Shown: in pieces, positions 23,000-30,633 of the stretch
How the letters are laid out: each line of letters starts with the position of its first letter
Numbering within the stretch: the stretch's first letter is position 1
Assembly: GCA_964471945.1 (NCBI GenBank)
Contig: CAYYIJ010000011.1
Location: 1 to 40,521, forward strand
Reading direction: 5' to 3'
Length of the DNA stretch: 40,521 nucleotides
Origin: JASEHD01 sp964471945
GTDB lineage: Bacteria > Bacteroidota > Ignavibacteria > UBA10030 > SZUA-254
Translations under genes and position numbers: made by a program
Notes under the pieces: generated by a model
What the model saw: the letters and a program-made list of their open reading frames with translations, nothing else
Told to the model about the DNA's origin: nothing
Databases searched by the model: none

Positions 23000-23788
23000 T
23001 TATCTCCTAATAATACCGGATTCTACAAGCAAATCGACAACCTTTTTAGAGATTTCTTCTGGTTGTCCTTCTATCATTTTGGCTTTCCCCGCAGCTTCAG
23101 GAATCAATAATTTTTCAACAGGTAATGAAGCCAACGATTCAGGTGCTGCAATTTCTGCTGCTTCAATTTTTGTCGATTTCATTGTTGCCCTTACCTTAGC
23201 AACCGGAACGTATCGAGGTGGTTTTTCGGCAGCCTGTATCCCGAGTACTGCAGGTAAAGGCAATTCAAATTCACCACGAAGTCCGCTGGCAAATTCTTTG
23301 ACGACATTGATTTTTTTCTTTTCAGCATCGAACTGGATACCAGTTACAACACCCACGTAAGGTACTCCGAGCGTTTCAGCTAAATATGGAGCAACTTCTC
23401 CTTCCAAATCATCTATCGCTTGTGCGCCGATGAGTATCAAAGTTTCCGGTGTAAGCTGACGATTTGTTGAAGCAAAGAATGAAGCGAACAGTTTTGTGAT
23501 GGCGGGCGCCTGAATGCCCGTCCAATCGCCGGGGATTTTTATTGCCTTATCAGCGCCCTTCGCAATGGCAGTGAATAACACTTCATCTATCTCGGGTGCC
23601 TCAATGCCAATTACTGTTACCGTTCCTCCATGTTTTTCTTTCAGAATGATTGCTTCCTCCAACGCATGTTCATCGGGATCGTTTAATTTCATTCTAAGCA
23701 TCCCGGCATCGAGAGATTTGCCGTCTTCAGCAATAACCAATTCCTCCACAACGTCTGGGACCATTTTTAGAAAAACAATTAACTCCAT
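23000..23788 (-). CDS. etfB: Electron transfer flavoprotein beta subunit
   Basis: A 262-residue EtfB with the family segments LKMVPDVVEELVI near the start, LNDPDEHALEEAIILKE, GADKAIKIPG, LIGAQAIDDLEGEVAPYLAE and a C-terminal tail that wraps EtfA. It forms the ETF heterodimer with the next gene. It stands between hdrB and etfA, an arrangement tying ETF to the Hdr module. Confidence 0.95.
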   Translation of the reverse strand: MELIVFLKMVPDVVEELVIAEDGKSLDAGMLRMKLNDPDEHALEEAIILKEKHGGTVTVIGIEAPEIDEVLFTAIAKGADKAIKIPGDWTGIQAPAITKLFASFFASTNRQLTPETLILIGAQAIDDLEGEVAPYLAETLGVPYVGVVTGIQFDAEKKKINVVKEFASGLRGEFELPLPAVLGIQAAEKPPRYVPVAKVRATMKSTKIEAAEIAAPESLASLPVEKLLIPEAAGKAKMIEGQPEEISKKVVDLLVESGIIRR

Positions 23789-23843
23789 AAATTGTTTCCT
23801 TTCAATGTCTACGGATTGTTTTAAAATTATTCATATAGTTATT

Positions 23844-24716
23844 TCACTTCTCTGTGTACGATAATATTGGACGAGTTGAAACCAATTCGGTTCCTATTCC
23901 TAACTTCTTCGGTTCTATTCCAAAAGCTAATCCTATAATCTGAGTAAAGTACATTACTGGGATAGATAAATTAGTCCCAAACTCTTGGTTCACTTGCTTC
24001 TGATAGCATTCGAGATTTACCTGACAAAGCGGACATGCCGTAGCGATAACGGTTGCCCCGGAATCAACCGCACACTGAAGTAGATTCCGAACCATGCTGA
24101 GAGCCGATTGGCGGCTGGTGATAATTAATGCTCCTCCACAACACCAAAGCTTGAGTGGAAACTCGACAGGTTCAGCACCGATAGATGACAACAATTTTTC
24201 AAAAAACATCGGCTGCTCAACATCTTCATGGTCTTTCCTCGGTCTGATGATTTGACAACCATAATAAGGAGCCACACGAAGACCTTTTAACTGCTGAGTA
24301 ACTCTAGATTTTATTACATCTAAGCCAACATCCTTAACAAATACATCCATTAGATGATGCACCGAACTCTTTCCAGTAAAGTGCAAATTATCTTCTTCGA
24401 GTGCGTAGTTGATATGTTCTGCCAAATCGTGATCTTTTTGAAGATGCGAGTTAGCAAAATACATATTCTTGAAACAGCCACTGCAAGGGGCAACTATATC
24501 GAGCTTTTCTTTTTCAGCTATGGCAAGATTACGAGCGCAAAGTGTGTGGGCAAGCAATTCATCAACATGGAAGTATGCAGTAGCGCCGCAACAATTCCAA
24601 TCTTCTATTTCTTTGAGTTCCACACCGATTTTGCGTGTGGTTTCAATGGCAGATTGGTGATAACTTAATGCCATCTTCTCGAGTGAGCAACCGGGGAAAT
24701 ATGCATATTGTTTCAT
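23844..24716 (-). CDS. hdrB: Heterodisulfide reductase subunit B (HdrB)
   Basis: A 290-residue HdrB with two complete CCG modules, each providing cysteines for a noncubane [4Fe-4S] cluster: FPGCSLE, WNCCGAT, PCSGCFKN in the first and YYGCQIIRP, WCCGGALI, CPLCQVNL in the second. In methanogens this subunit reduces the CoM-S-S-CoB disulfide; in bacteria the natural substrate is usually unknown. Length and motifs are normal. The start overlaps the hdrC stop by one base (TAATG), so HdrC and HdrB are translated together. It would be the disulfide-facing end of the split HdrA complex. Confidence 0.94.
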   Translation of the reverse strand: MKQYAYFPGCSLEKMALSYHQSAIETTRKIGVELKEIEDWNCCGATAYFHVDELLAHTLCARNLAIAEKEKLDIVAPCSGCFKNMYFANSHLQKDHDLAEHINYALEEDNLHFTGKSSVHHLMDVFVKDVGLDVIKSRVTQQLKGLRVAPYYGCQIIRPRKDHEDVEQPMFFEKLLSSIGAEPVEFPLKLWCCGGALIITSRQSALSMVRNLLQCAVDSGATVIATACPLCQVNLECYQKQVNQEFGTNLSIPVMYFTQIIGLAFGIEPKKLGIGTELVSTRPILSYTEK

Positions 24717-25276
24717 TAGTCACGTCCTATTGGAATAATTCTTCGAATCATCCGTTTAAAATTTTCAAGTCTTTTTATACGAGGGGGAAGAACGGGCAAT
24801 CTGCCTTTCAACATTAAACTTGTAGCAGTTTGGGCTTCTTGTAAAAACTCTTGTACACCAAAAGTGAAAAGGTAAGAAGTCGCCAAAACCGGCTCATATG
24901 ATCTTCCACTCTTCACGATTGTTTTAACAAACGTTTCTGAGAAAACTGGACCAACGAGTCCTTCTTTGTATTGGCTTTTCCAGATTGTATATCGCTTCAG
25001 TGCATACATTAATTCGGCAATATCGATACCCCTCGGACATCTTACAGTGCAATTGTAGCAAGAGGCGCAGTACCAAAAAGTATTTGCATTTATAACACGA
25101 TCTTTGAGACCAGCGTTTATCATGGCTATTATCCGACGAGGTGTAAAATCCATGAACTTCGCAACCGGGCAGCTGCCCGAGCAAGTGCCACACTGTATAC
25201 AAGTCTTTATCGGGTTCGCATGTGTAGCGTGCAAGAGACCAGCAATCTCTTCACTAAATATTGGTTCAGTAACCAT
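24716..25276 (-). CDS. hdrC: Heterodisulfide reductase subunit C (HdrC)
   Basis: A 186-residue HdrC with two [4Fe-4S] motifs, CIQCGTCSGSCPVAKFMDFTPRR near residue 26 and CASCYNCTVRCPRGIDIAE near residue 70. It passes electrons from HdrA to HdrB. The length is normal. The gene follows the response regulator by 10 nt and overlaps hdrB. Confidence 0.94.
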   Translation of the reverse strand: MVTEPIFSEEIAGLLHATHANPIKTCIQCGTCSGSCPVAKFMDFTPRRIIAMINAGLKDRVINANTFWYCASCYNCTVRCPRGIDIAELMYALKRYTIWKSQYKEGLVGPVFSETFVKTIVKSGRSYEPVLATSYLFTFGVQEFLQEAQTATSLMLKGRLPVLPPRIKRLENFKRMIRRIIPIGRD

Positions 25277-25286
25277 GTTATGTCCT

Positions 25287-25709
25287 TTACTTAGCTTTAA
25301 TCTTTTTAGACTTCACGGCTTGCAGTAACGTCTTCACTTTTTCCAGCAGCAAAGCCGGTTCCACGGGCTTTTCAACTAACTCATCCACAGGAAGAAGATG
25401 AGGATGTACGGCTTGGCCGGGAAATAGGAATGCCATCTGTTCCCTTATTCCTGTGATAATCAAAACAGGTATATCTCTTAATTTTGGATCCTTATTGAGT
25501 TTTCGAGCAAGCATTATCCCTTCTGCACCTCGTCCCATCATGATATCGAGTAAAAGGATGTCGTAGTGTTTAGATTGCAATGCTTTATAACCATCCTTGG
25601 GATTATGAGCAGCATCAACATCGTATTTTGCTGTTTTTAGAATTGATTTAAGACCATCGACAAAATCAATGTCATCATCAATGATCAATATCTTTTTGGT
25701 TTGGCTCAT
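25287..25709 (-). CDS. Stand-alone response regulator receiver (first gene of the redox operon)
   Basis: About 140 residues forming one REC domain: acidic patch IIDDDIDF, phosphoacceptor aspartate in LLLDIMMGRGAEG, conserved threonine in IITGIR and the lysine in VEKPVEP. I choose ATG 25709 because AAGGAG lies 8 nt upstream; the frame also opens two codons earlier at a TTG. No output domain follows, so it would signal by protein contact. It is 10 nt before hdrC and is likely co-transcribed with the hdr-etf genes. A sigma-54-like promoter lies about 140 nt upstream. Confidence 0.92.
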   Translation of the reverse strand: MSQTKKILIIDDDIDFVDGLKSILKTAKYDVDAAHNPKDGYKALQSKHYDILLLDIMMGRGAEGIMLARKLNKDPKLRDIPVLIITGIREQMAFLFPGQAVHPHLLPVDELVEKPVEPALLLEKVKTLLQAVKSKKIKAK

Positions 25710-25715
25710 CGACAA

Positions 25716-26030
25716 ACTCCTTATAGATTATTCATTAGTGAACTTAGAAGAACAGTATCGACCCAAAGATATATAGGTGATTTTTCAAATGATGATAATA
25801 GCATAACAAAATTCTTGATCTTTGATACACGAAGCAACATAATCTCGACAACTATCATGCCACGTGAATTACAGGACGATAGTTAAATATTTGAGATAAT
25901 CTCAGCAAATTGCTTTTATCATTTTTCACTTGTGCAAAACAGTATAAAATCATGTTCTCATATTTAAGAACCAAAACAAGATAAAAGAATCTTATTCCCT
26001 GAAACCAATCTGCAATCAACAAGGATATTA
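25716..26030. other. 315-nt intergenic region, probable promoter of the redox operon
   Basis: No convincing gene on either strand. It separates the REC-kinase gene from the response regulator that opens the hdr-etf-hydrogenase operon. It contains a sigma-54-like element on the minus strand (25847-25862) and otherwise AT-rich sequence without a clear terminator for the upstream kinase gene. Confidence 0.6.
25847..25862 (-). promoter_or_regulatory. Sigma-54-like -24/-12 element upstream of the redox operon
   Basis: The minus strand reads TGGCATGATAGTTGTC. This gives TGGCA and TTG with six bases between them, the layout of the RpoN consensus TGGCAC-N5-TTGC, but with TTGT in place of TTGC at -12. 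It lies about 140 nt before the response regulator start. The same TGGCA-N6-TTG layout occurs at three other gene starts in the window. Confidence 0.4.
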
Positions 26031-27128
26031 TCACACCTTAATAATGGGTAATCGTATTGTAAATGTACTCCCCTTGCCCATCTCGCTTTCTGCTGAAATC
26101 GAACCATTATGGACTTCGATGATACGTCGAGTTAGGGCTAAGCCAAGCCCTGACCCCTTCTCGACAGATTGATTAGATTTGCCACGATAAAAATCATCAA
26201 AGATGAAAGGGAGATCTTCATTCGAGATGCCTACCCCGCAATCAGAGATCGAAATTAAAATTTCATTTTTTACTTCTTTTACTTTAACAACAGCACTGTT
26301 ACCTACACGTGAATATTTGATTGCATTACCCAAAATATTTACTAATGCTTCAACTAATGTTCCTTCATCACCGTTGATCTTATTCAATGGTTCTTCAATT
26401 TCAGTTTGAATCTCAATATCTTTGCGCATCGCATGGTGTTTAACATTATCGATTGCTTTGGAGACTATCAAGGGTATAGATGTCGGTTGAAAGTTTTCTT
26501 TGATAACTCCGATATCCGTTGTAATTACTCGAAGCCATGTATGAATCAGTTTAAGTAAATCATCTATGCGAATTCTCATTCTTTCGAATCTACCTTTTTG
26601 CTCTTCGGTTAGTTTTTTAGACAATTCTGCAACCAATCCAAAAAGGTTCTGTTGTATAGCATTAAGAGGTGACTTCAATTCATGGGAAACAATAGCGGCA
26701 AAATGGTCTCTTAACATTTCCTTTTCTCTTCTGAGAGCAATCGTTTCTAAAACTAATTTTCTTTTTTCAATTCCTCTCTTTGCGATCAGTCGAAGCTCAT
26801 CGGGAGTGAAAGGTTTCGGAAGAAAATCGTATGCGCCCTTCTTCATAGCTTCCACTGCCGAGCTTACCGTGGCGTATCCCGTAATAACAATAGTAACTAT
26901 TGTTGGATCGATACCGGAAATCTTTTCAAGTACTTCGAATCCAGAAATACCCGGCATCTTGAGGTCTACAAAAACAAGATCAGGTTGCTGCTGTTTAACA
27001 CACTTTAATCCAACAGTTCCATTTGCAGCTGTTAAAATTTCGTTGTTATCAGGTGATAGAATATCAGTACATGAATCGAGAACAACTTCTTCGTCATCAA
27101 TGATAAGTATTTTAGATTTGTCTTTCAC
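26031..27128 (-). CDS. REC-HisKA-HATPase hybrid (response regulator/histidine kinase)
   Basis: A 365-residue soluble hybrid. REC domain: D11-D12, phosphoacceptor D55 in VFVDLKMPG, ITGYA, and the lysine in LPKPFTP. Then a HisKA dimerisation helix with the phosphorylated histidine H149 in VSHELKSPLNAI, and a GHKL ATPase domain (NILGNAIKYS, DCGVGI, GSGLGLALTRRI). It probably receives a phosphate from the upstream membrane kinase, whose gene ends 2 nt before this one, and then phosphorylates another regulator. The short spacing suggests translational coupling. Confidence 0.94.
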   Translation of the reverse strand: MKDKSKILIIDDEEVVLDSCTDILSPDNNEILTAANGTVGLKCVKQQQPDLVFVDLKMPGISGFEVLEKISGIDPTIVTIVITGYATVSSAVEAMKKGAYDFLPKPFTPDELRLIAKRGIEKRKLVLETIALRREKEMLRDHFAAIVSHELKSPLNAIQQNLFGLVAELSKKLTEEQKGRFERMRIRIDDLLKLIHTWLRVITTDIGVIKENFQPTSIPLIVSKAIDNVKHHAMRKDIEIQTEIEEPLNKINGDEGTLVEALVNILGNAIKYSRVGNSAVVKVKEVKNEILISISDCGVGISNEDLPFIFDDFYRGKSNQSVEKGSGLGLALTRRIIEVHNGSISAESEMGKGSTFTIRLPIIKV

Positions 27129-27130
27129 AT

Positions 27131-29086
27131 TTAGATTCCTTCTTCTATTGTTACTGGTAACCTGACAATAAAGGTAGCACCTTTACCGACTTCACTCTGA
27201 ACCGAGATAGTGCCTTTATGTTCCTTAACAATACCATAACTTATTGCTAAACCCAATCCTGTTCCATGTCCAACTTCTTTAGTTGTAAAAAACGGATCGA
27301 AAATTCTTTCCAAATTTTCTTCACTTATTCCATGCCCTGTATCTGCAAATTCTATCTCAATAAATCCATCATCGGGTTCGAATCTCGTGGTTAAGCTTAA
27401 TCGACCATTTCTATTCATAGCTTCCGCCGCATTAATAATCAAATTCATGAATACTTGCTGCATCTGTGAAGGATCAACAACAACTTGTTGTAAATTTTCT
27501 TTAAAATCTTTTATTATTTGAATATTATGGAACAATGCCTGCTTGCTCACTAACGACACACATTCTTGTAAGATGAGATTCACATCAGATGGCTTTTTAT
27601 GAGGCTTTCTTTGTCGTGAGAAATCCAATAACCCCCTGATGATTTCCGAGCAACGGTTCGCTTGCTTCACGATTTTTTTAAGTGATACTTTCTTCGTGTC
27701 TTCATCGGGTATTTTTTCCATGAGCAAATGAGAATACGCAACAATTCCCTGAAGTGGATTATTTATCTCGTGCGCCACATCGGCGGCTAATTGTCCGATA
27801 ATTGCCAATCGCTCAGATTCCATTATTTTCTTACGGGCAAAATCTTTCAACTGCTTATCCCTCCTCTTTAATGCAGAAGCCATGGTATTGAAAGTGTCTG
27901 CCAATTCCTTTAATTCATCTTTGGACTTGATCTCTACTTTCGCATCCAAATTACCTCTTCCTATTTCTCTGGAGGCATAAACGAGTTTCCCAATCGCACC
28001 GGAAATCCTTCGGGAAATGAAGTAAGCCAACGTCATTGAAATCAGCGCTCCTATTAGCGTGATTACAAAGAAAACGATTATAGTTCGACTTTTGATATCA
28101 ACATATTTCTCTTCTAATATACCGACATAGAGAATTCCTATTATTTTATTGTTGATATTTCTGATTGGTTCGTAGGCGGTAATGTACCAATTGTTTACAA
28201 CAAACGCTCTTCCTATCCATTGATTGCCTTCTTTTATTACCTGATTATATACATCCTCAGCAGCACGTGTCCCGACTGCTCTTGTACCATCATTATTTAC
28301 GACGTTGGTTGAAACTCTAAGATCGTCAAGGAAGATTGTTGCGGTACCGATATCTTTCCCTTTATATATTATGTTTTGGAATACGGTCTGTTTTACTTTA
28401 TCGACAACCTCATAATTTCTATTCATGAGAACACCACCGTATACAATTCCGATAAATTTATTATTGAAATCAAAAATAGGAGCGGCTGCTTTTAACATCA
28501 AGCCCGATGTTTCTTCCTCTTCCTTTCTAACTCTCGCCTTTGGGGTTGGAATGAATTTGAAATATGCTTTTTCTGCAAGATACTGTGATTCTGCACGCAA
28601 CTCTTCAACAGATATGACAGATGTTGACGATACAAGCTCTTTTGTGGCTAAGACTTTTTTGACTATCTCATCACGACTTTGGTTGTCTCCAATAAGGTTA
28701 GGATTTGTAGTACGTAAAAGAACGATGCCTTTATCGTCAGTAATGGTCAAGACATCGAGTTTCTCTTTTTCTTTTATTGAGGTAAGTATCTGGGTAAGTT
28801 TTTTTCTATTTCTTTTTATCGAACCATCACGCACAAAAGTTCGATCCGAGACAAAACGAATCTCATCAGAAATTTTACCCAAGGTGTTTAAATAAATCTC
28901 CCTCCCTGAGTTTAAATCGGTGCGTATTTTTTCTTGTGCCTCCGATACGATACGATCGCCGATTATTCGAACGCCTACAACGATAAAAACAGCACACATG
29001 ATAATGACAATCATTAGGAAGCTAAGGATGAGCTTCGTAGCTATTGATATCGTTCTACCATTCTTTTTTATTAAATTCAATCCCAT
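27131..29086 (-). CDS. Membrane sensor histidine kinase (Cache-HAMP-HisKA-HATPase)
   Basis: A 651-residue sensor. TM1 at about 17-39, a large periplasmic Cache-type ligand domain at about 40-330, TM2 at about 335-357, HAMP at about 358-410, HisKA with H439 in DVAHEINNPLQG, then the ATPase domain (NLIINAAEAMN, DTGHGI, GTGLGLAISYGI). The periplasmic motif GTRA ... W(I/V)G.AFVV.NWYI.AYEPIR.I.N.IIGILYVG is shared with the kinase encoded at 30634-32616, so the two are paralogues and may sense related small molecules such as organic acids (inference from Cache domains in general). No strong Shine-Dalgarno precedes ATG 29086. Confidence 0.94.
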   Translation of the reverse strand: MGLNLIKKNGRTISIATKLILSFLMIVIIMCAVFIVVGVRIIGDRIVSEAQEKIRTDLNSGREIYLNTLGKISDEIRFVSDRTFVRDGSIKRNRKKLTQILTSIKEKEKLDVLTITDDKGIVLLRTTNPNLIGDNQSRDEIVKKVLATKELVSSTSVISVEELRAESQYLAEKAYFKFIPTPKARVRKEEEETSGLMLKAAAPIFDFNNKFIGIVYGGVLMNRNYEVVDKVKQTVFQNIIYKGKDIGTATIFLDDLRVSTNVVNNDGTRAVGTRAAEDVYNQVIKEGNQWIGRAFVVNNWYITAYEPIRNINNKIIGILYVGILEEKYVDIKSRTIIVFFVITLIGALISMTLAYFISRRISGAIGKLVYASREIGRGNLDAKVEIKSKDELKELADTFNTMASALKRRDKQLKDFARKKIMESERLAIIGQLAADVAHEINNPLQGIVAYSHLLMEKIPDEDTKKVSLKKIVKQANRCSEIIRGLLDFSRQRKPHKKPSDVNLILQECVSLVSKQALFHNIQIIKDFKENLQQVVVDPSQMQQVFMNLIINAAEAMNRNGRLSLTTRFEPDDGFIEIEFADTGHGISEENLERIFDPFFTTKEVGHGTGLGLAISYGIVKEHKGTISVQSEVGKGATFIVRLPVTIEEGI

Positions 29087-29113
29087 AAGTGAAAATATAA
29101 ACCAATATTGCTA

Positions 29114-29152
29114 CCCCGCTTCTTTTAAAATAAATACATCTAAGAAGCGGGG
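29114..29152. other. Inverted repeat between mdh and the Cache kinase gene
   Basis: Perfect 11-bp arms, CCCCGCTTCTT at 29114-29124 and AAGAAGCGGGG at 29142-29152, with a 17-nt loop. It lies downstream of the mdh stop and 28 nt before the kinase start. On the minus strand there is no T-run after the second arm, so it is not a classical terminator; it could be an operator, an mRNA-stabilising stem, or a poor terminator. Confidence 0.5.
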
Positions 29153-29261
29153 AAAATTTAAATTTTCGACTGTTGAAAATATCAGTGTCTGAATTGCCGA
29201 ATTGCTTTACCAACTATTAAGCTCGGAGAGAGTAGTTCACGACACCTACGTTACTGTTAAT

Positions 29262-30212
29262 TTATTTCGCTACAGTTAGAACTTCATCACTGGATTTCTT
29301 GACCGATGCGACCGACTTAGCGAATGCTTCTTTTTCCTTGTCGGTTAAATCCATAACGATGATTTTTTCTATACCCTTAGAACCTAAGATAACCGGAACA
29401 CCGATGAATAAACCATCAACACCATACTCACCTTTAAGCAAAACGCAGGCAGGCATAACCTTTTTCTTATTATAAATAATTGCTTCTGCCATTTCCAGCG
29501 CTGCCCATGATGGGGAAACGAATGCCGAGCCGCTGCCTAACAACTTAACGACTTCACCGCCAGCTCCACGCGTACGGGCTTCGATAGCATCCAACTTATC
29601 AGTAGTGATAAACTTCTCGACTGGCATACCGGCTATTCGACAGGTTGACCGAATCGGCACCATATCGTCTCCGTGCCCGCCAAGAACAATAGCTTCAACA
29701 TTCTCAACACTGACACCCGTTTCTTTCGCAACGAAGTATCTGTATCGTGAAGAATCAAGCACGCCAGCCATCCCCATCAATCTTTCACGCGATGGTTTCA
29801 AATTCATGTTCAAACGATAAACGATGGCATCTAATGGATTTGCAATCGAGATTATTATAGAATTTGGACAGAATTTAGATATGCCTTCACTTACCGCATC
29901 GGTAATCTTTAAATTGGTTGCCAATAATTCTTCTCTGGTCGGAATAGTTCCATCGGGCCGAGCGGCGCGTGGTACTCCTGCCGTGTTAATGACTATATCC
30001 GCACCAGCGATAACATCGTACTCCTTCGATCCCTCGACTACTACATCAGATAAAATGATGGGTGAGCCTTCGGCAATATCGAGACATTTACCCTTTGCCA
30101 AATCTGGTGCTTTAACATCCACTAAGCCAACATGGCTTGCCAACCGACGACGGACGATTTCTTGTACAAGTACACCTCCTATGTTGCCGCCACCAATAAC
30201 TCCAATTTTCAT
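29262..30212 (-). CDS. mdh: Malate dehydrogenase (LDH-like type)
   Basis: A 316-residue NAD-dependent dehydrogenase converting malate and oxaloacetate. The Rossmann motif IGVIGGGNIGG begins at residue 3. NTAGVPR with ARPD, ISIANPLDAIVY, the catalytic histidine in VLGGHGDDMVPI and GSGSAFVSPSWAALEMAEA are typical of the malate branch; the arginine of PRAARPD favours malate over lactate. I choose ATG 30212 because AGGAG lies 9 nt upstream; the frame extends nine codons further up without such a site. It is transcribed alone, divergently from the histidine kinase at 30634. A stable hairpin and a sigma-54-like site lie in its leader region. Confidence 0.95.
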   Translation of the reverse strand: MKIGVIGGGNIGGVLVQEIVRRRLASHVGLVDVKAPDLAKGKCLDIAEGSPIILSDVVVEGSKEYDVIAGADIVINTAGVPRAARPDGTIPTREELLATNLKITDAVSEGISKFCPNSIIISIANPLDAIVYRLNMNLKPSRERLMGMAGVLDSSRYRYFVAKETGVSVENVEAIVLGGHGDDMVPIRSTCRIAGMPVEKFITTDKLDAIEARTRGAGGEVVKLLGSGSAFVSPSWAALEMAEAIIYNKKKVMPACVLLKGEYGVDGLFIGVPVILGSKGIEKIIVMDLTDKEKEAFAKSVASVKKSSDEVLTVAK

Positions 30213-30249
30213 ATCATTTAACTCCTTTCTAATAAACAATAGATATAAG

Positions 30250-30274
30250 GAAAGTGATAAATCTCATCACTTTC
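30250..30274 (+). terminator. Hairpin with T-rich tail in the mdh leader
   Basis: GAAAGTGAT (30250-30258) pairs perfectly with ATCACTTTC (30266-30274) around a 7-nt loop, followed on the plus strand by tttttattttat. It is terminator-like on the plus strand although no plus gene ends here. On the minus strand it is a leader stem 38 nt before the mdh start. It may block antisense transcription into mdh or affect mdh mRNA. Confidence 0.5.
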
Positions 30275-30342
30275 TTTTTATTTTATATTTCTTATTGAAA
30301 AATAACTTTATTTAAGAAATTCTTGATATCACGAAGCTTTAA

Positions 30343-30358
30343 CACAATTTTTATGCCA
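30343..30358 (-). promoter_or_regulatory. Sigma-54-like element upstream of mdh
   Basis: The minus strand reads TGGCATAAAAATTGTG: TGGCA and TTG separated by six bases, with TTGT at -12. It lies about 130 nt upstream of the mdh ATG, with the leader hairpin in between. Confidence 0.35.
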
Positions 30359-30583
30359 TTGAAAATGGGCAAGAGGGTGAGTTTTTTTTCCTATTTAATC
30401 AATTTATATTAATGATATTTTCATTTATGCGAAATAGTAATTAACAGTGTTCTCAAAAATAATAAATAATATATAGCATATTTCAGTCTTAATTATTTGT
30501 TTCCGATAAACGATTTATATAATTTGTCAACAGCAATACACTACGGGCTATTCTCACGTTGGGCATTTAATGCTGTAAGAACT

Positions 30584-30599
30584 TGGCAAGATTTTTGGT
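30584..30599 (+). promoter_or_regulatory. Sigma-54-like element upstream of the histidine kinase
   Basis: The plus strand reads TGGCAAGATTTTTGGT: same TGGCA-N6-TTG layout but TTGG at -12, the weakest of the four sites. It ends 34 nt before the kinase ATG, a normal promoter-to-start distance. Confidence 0.3.
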
Positions 30600-30633
30600 G
30601 TGTTATTCTTTGACTGTTGTAAGTTAAAAAAAT

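Larger units (their letters stand above)
30240..30633. other. 394-nt divergent intergenic region (mdh / histidine kinase)
   Basis: No gene is seen. The region carries promoters for two divergent genes: sigma-54-like elements at 30343-30358 (minus, toward mdh) and 30584-30599 (plus, toward the kinase), and a 9-bp-stem hairpin at 30250-30274 in the mdh leader. The middle is very AT-rich. Confidence 0.6.

Noticed and set aside
26566..27165. A 199-codon plus-strand frame opposite the REC-kinase gene
   Set aside because: Antisense shadow of a clear two-component gene, with no domain and no ribosome binding site.
29262..30212. Lactate dehydrogenase
   Set aside because: The substrate loop reads PRAARPD with the arginine typical of malate dehydrogenases, not the glutamine of lactate dehydrogenases.
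29824..30315. Long plus-strand frame opposite mdh
   Set aside because: It mirrors the well-supported mdh gene, has no recognisable motifs and only low-complexity Ser/Ala/Pro-rich sequence.
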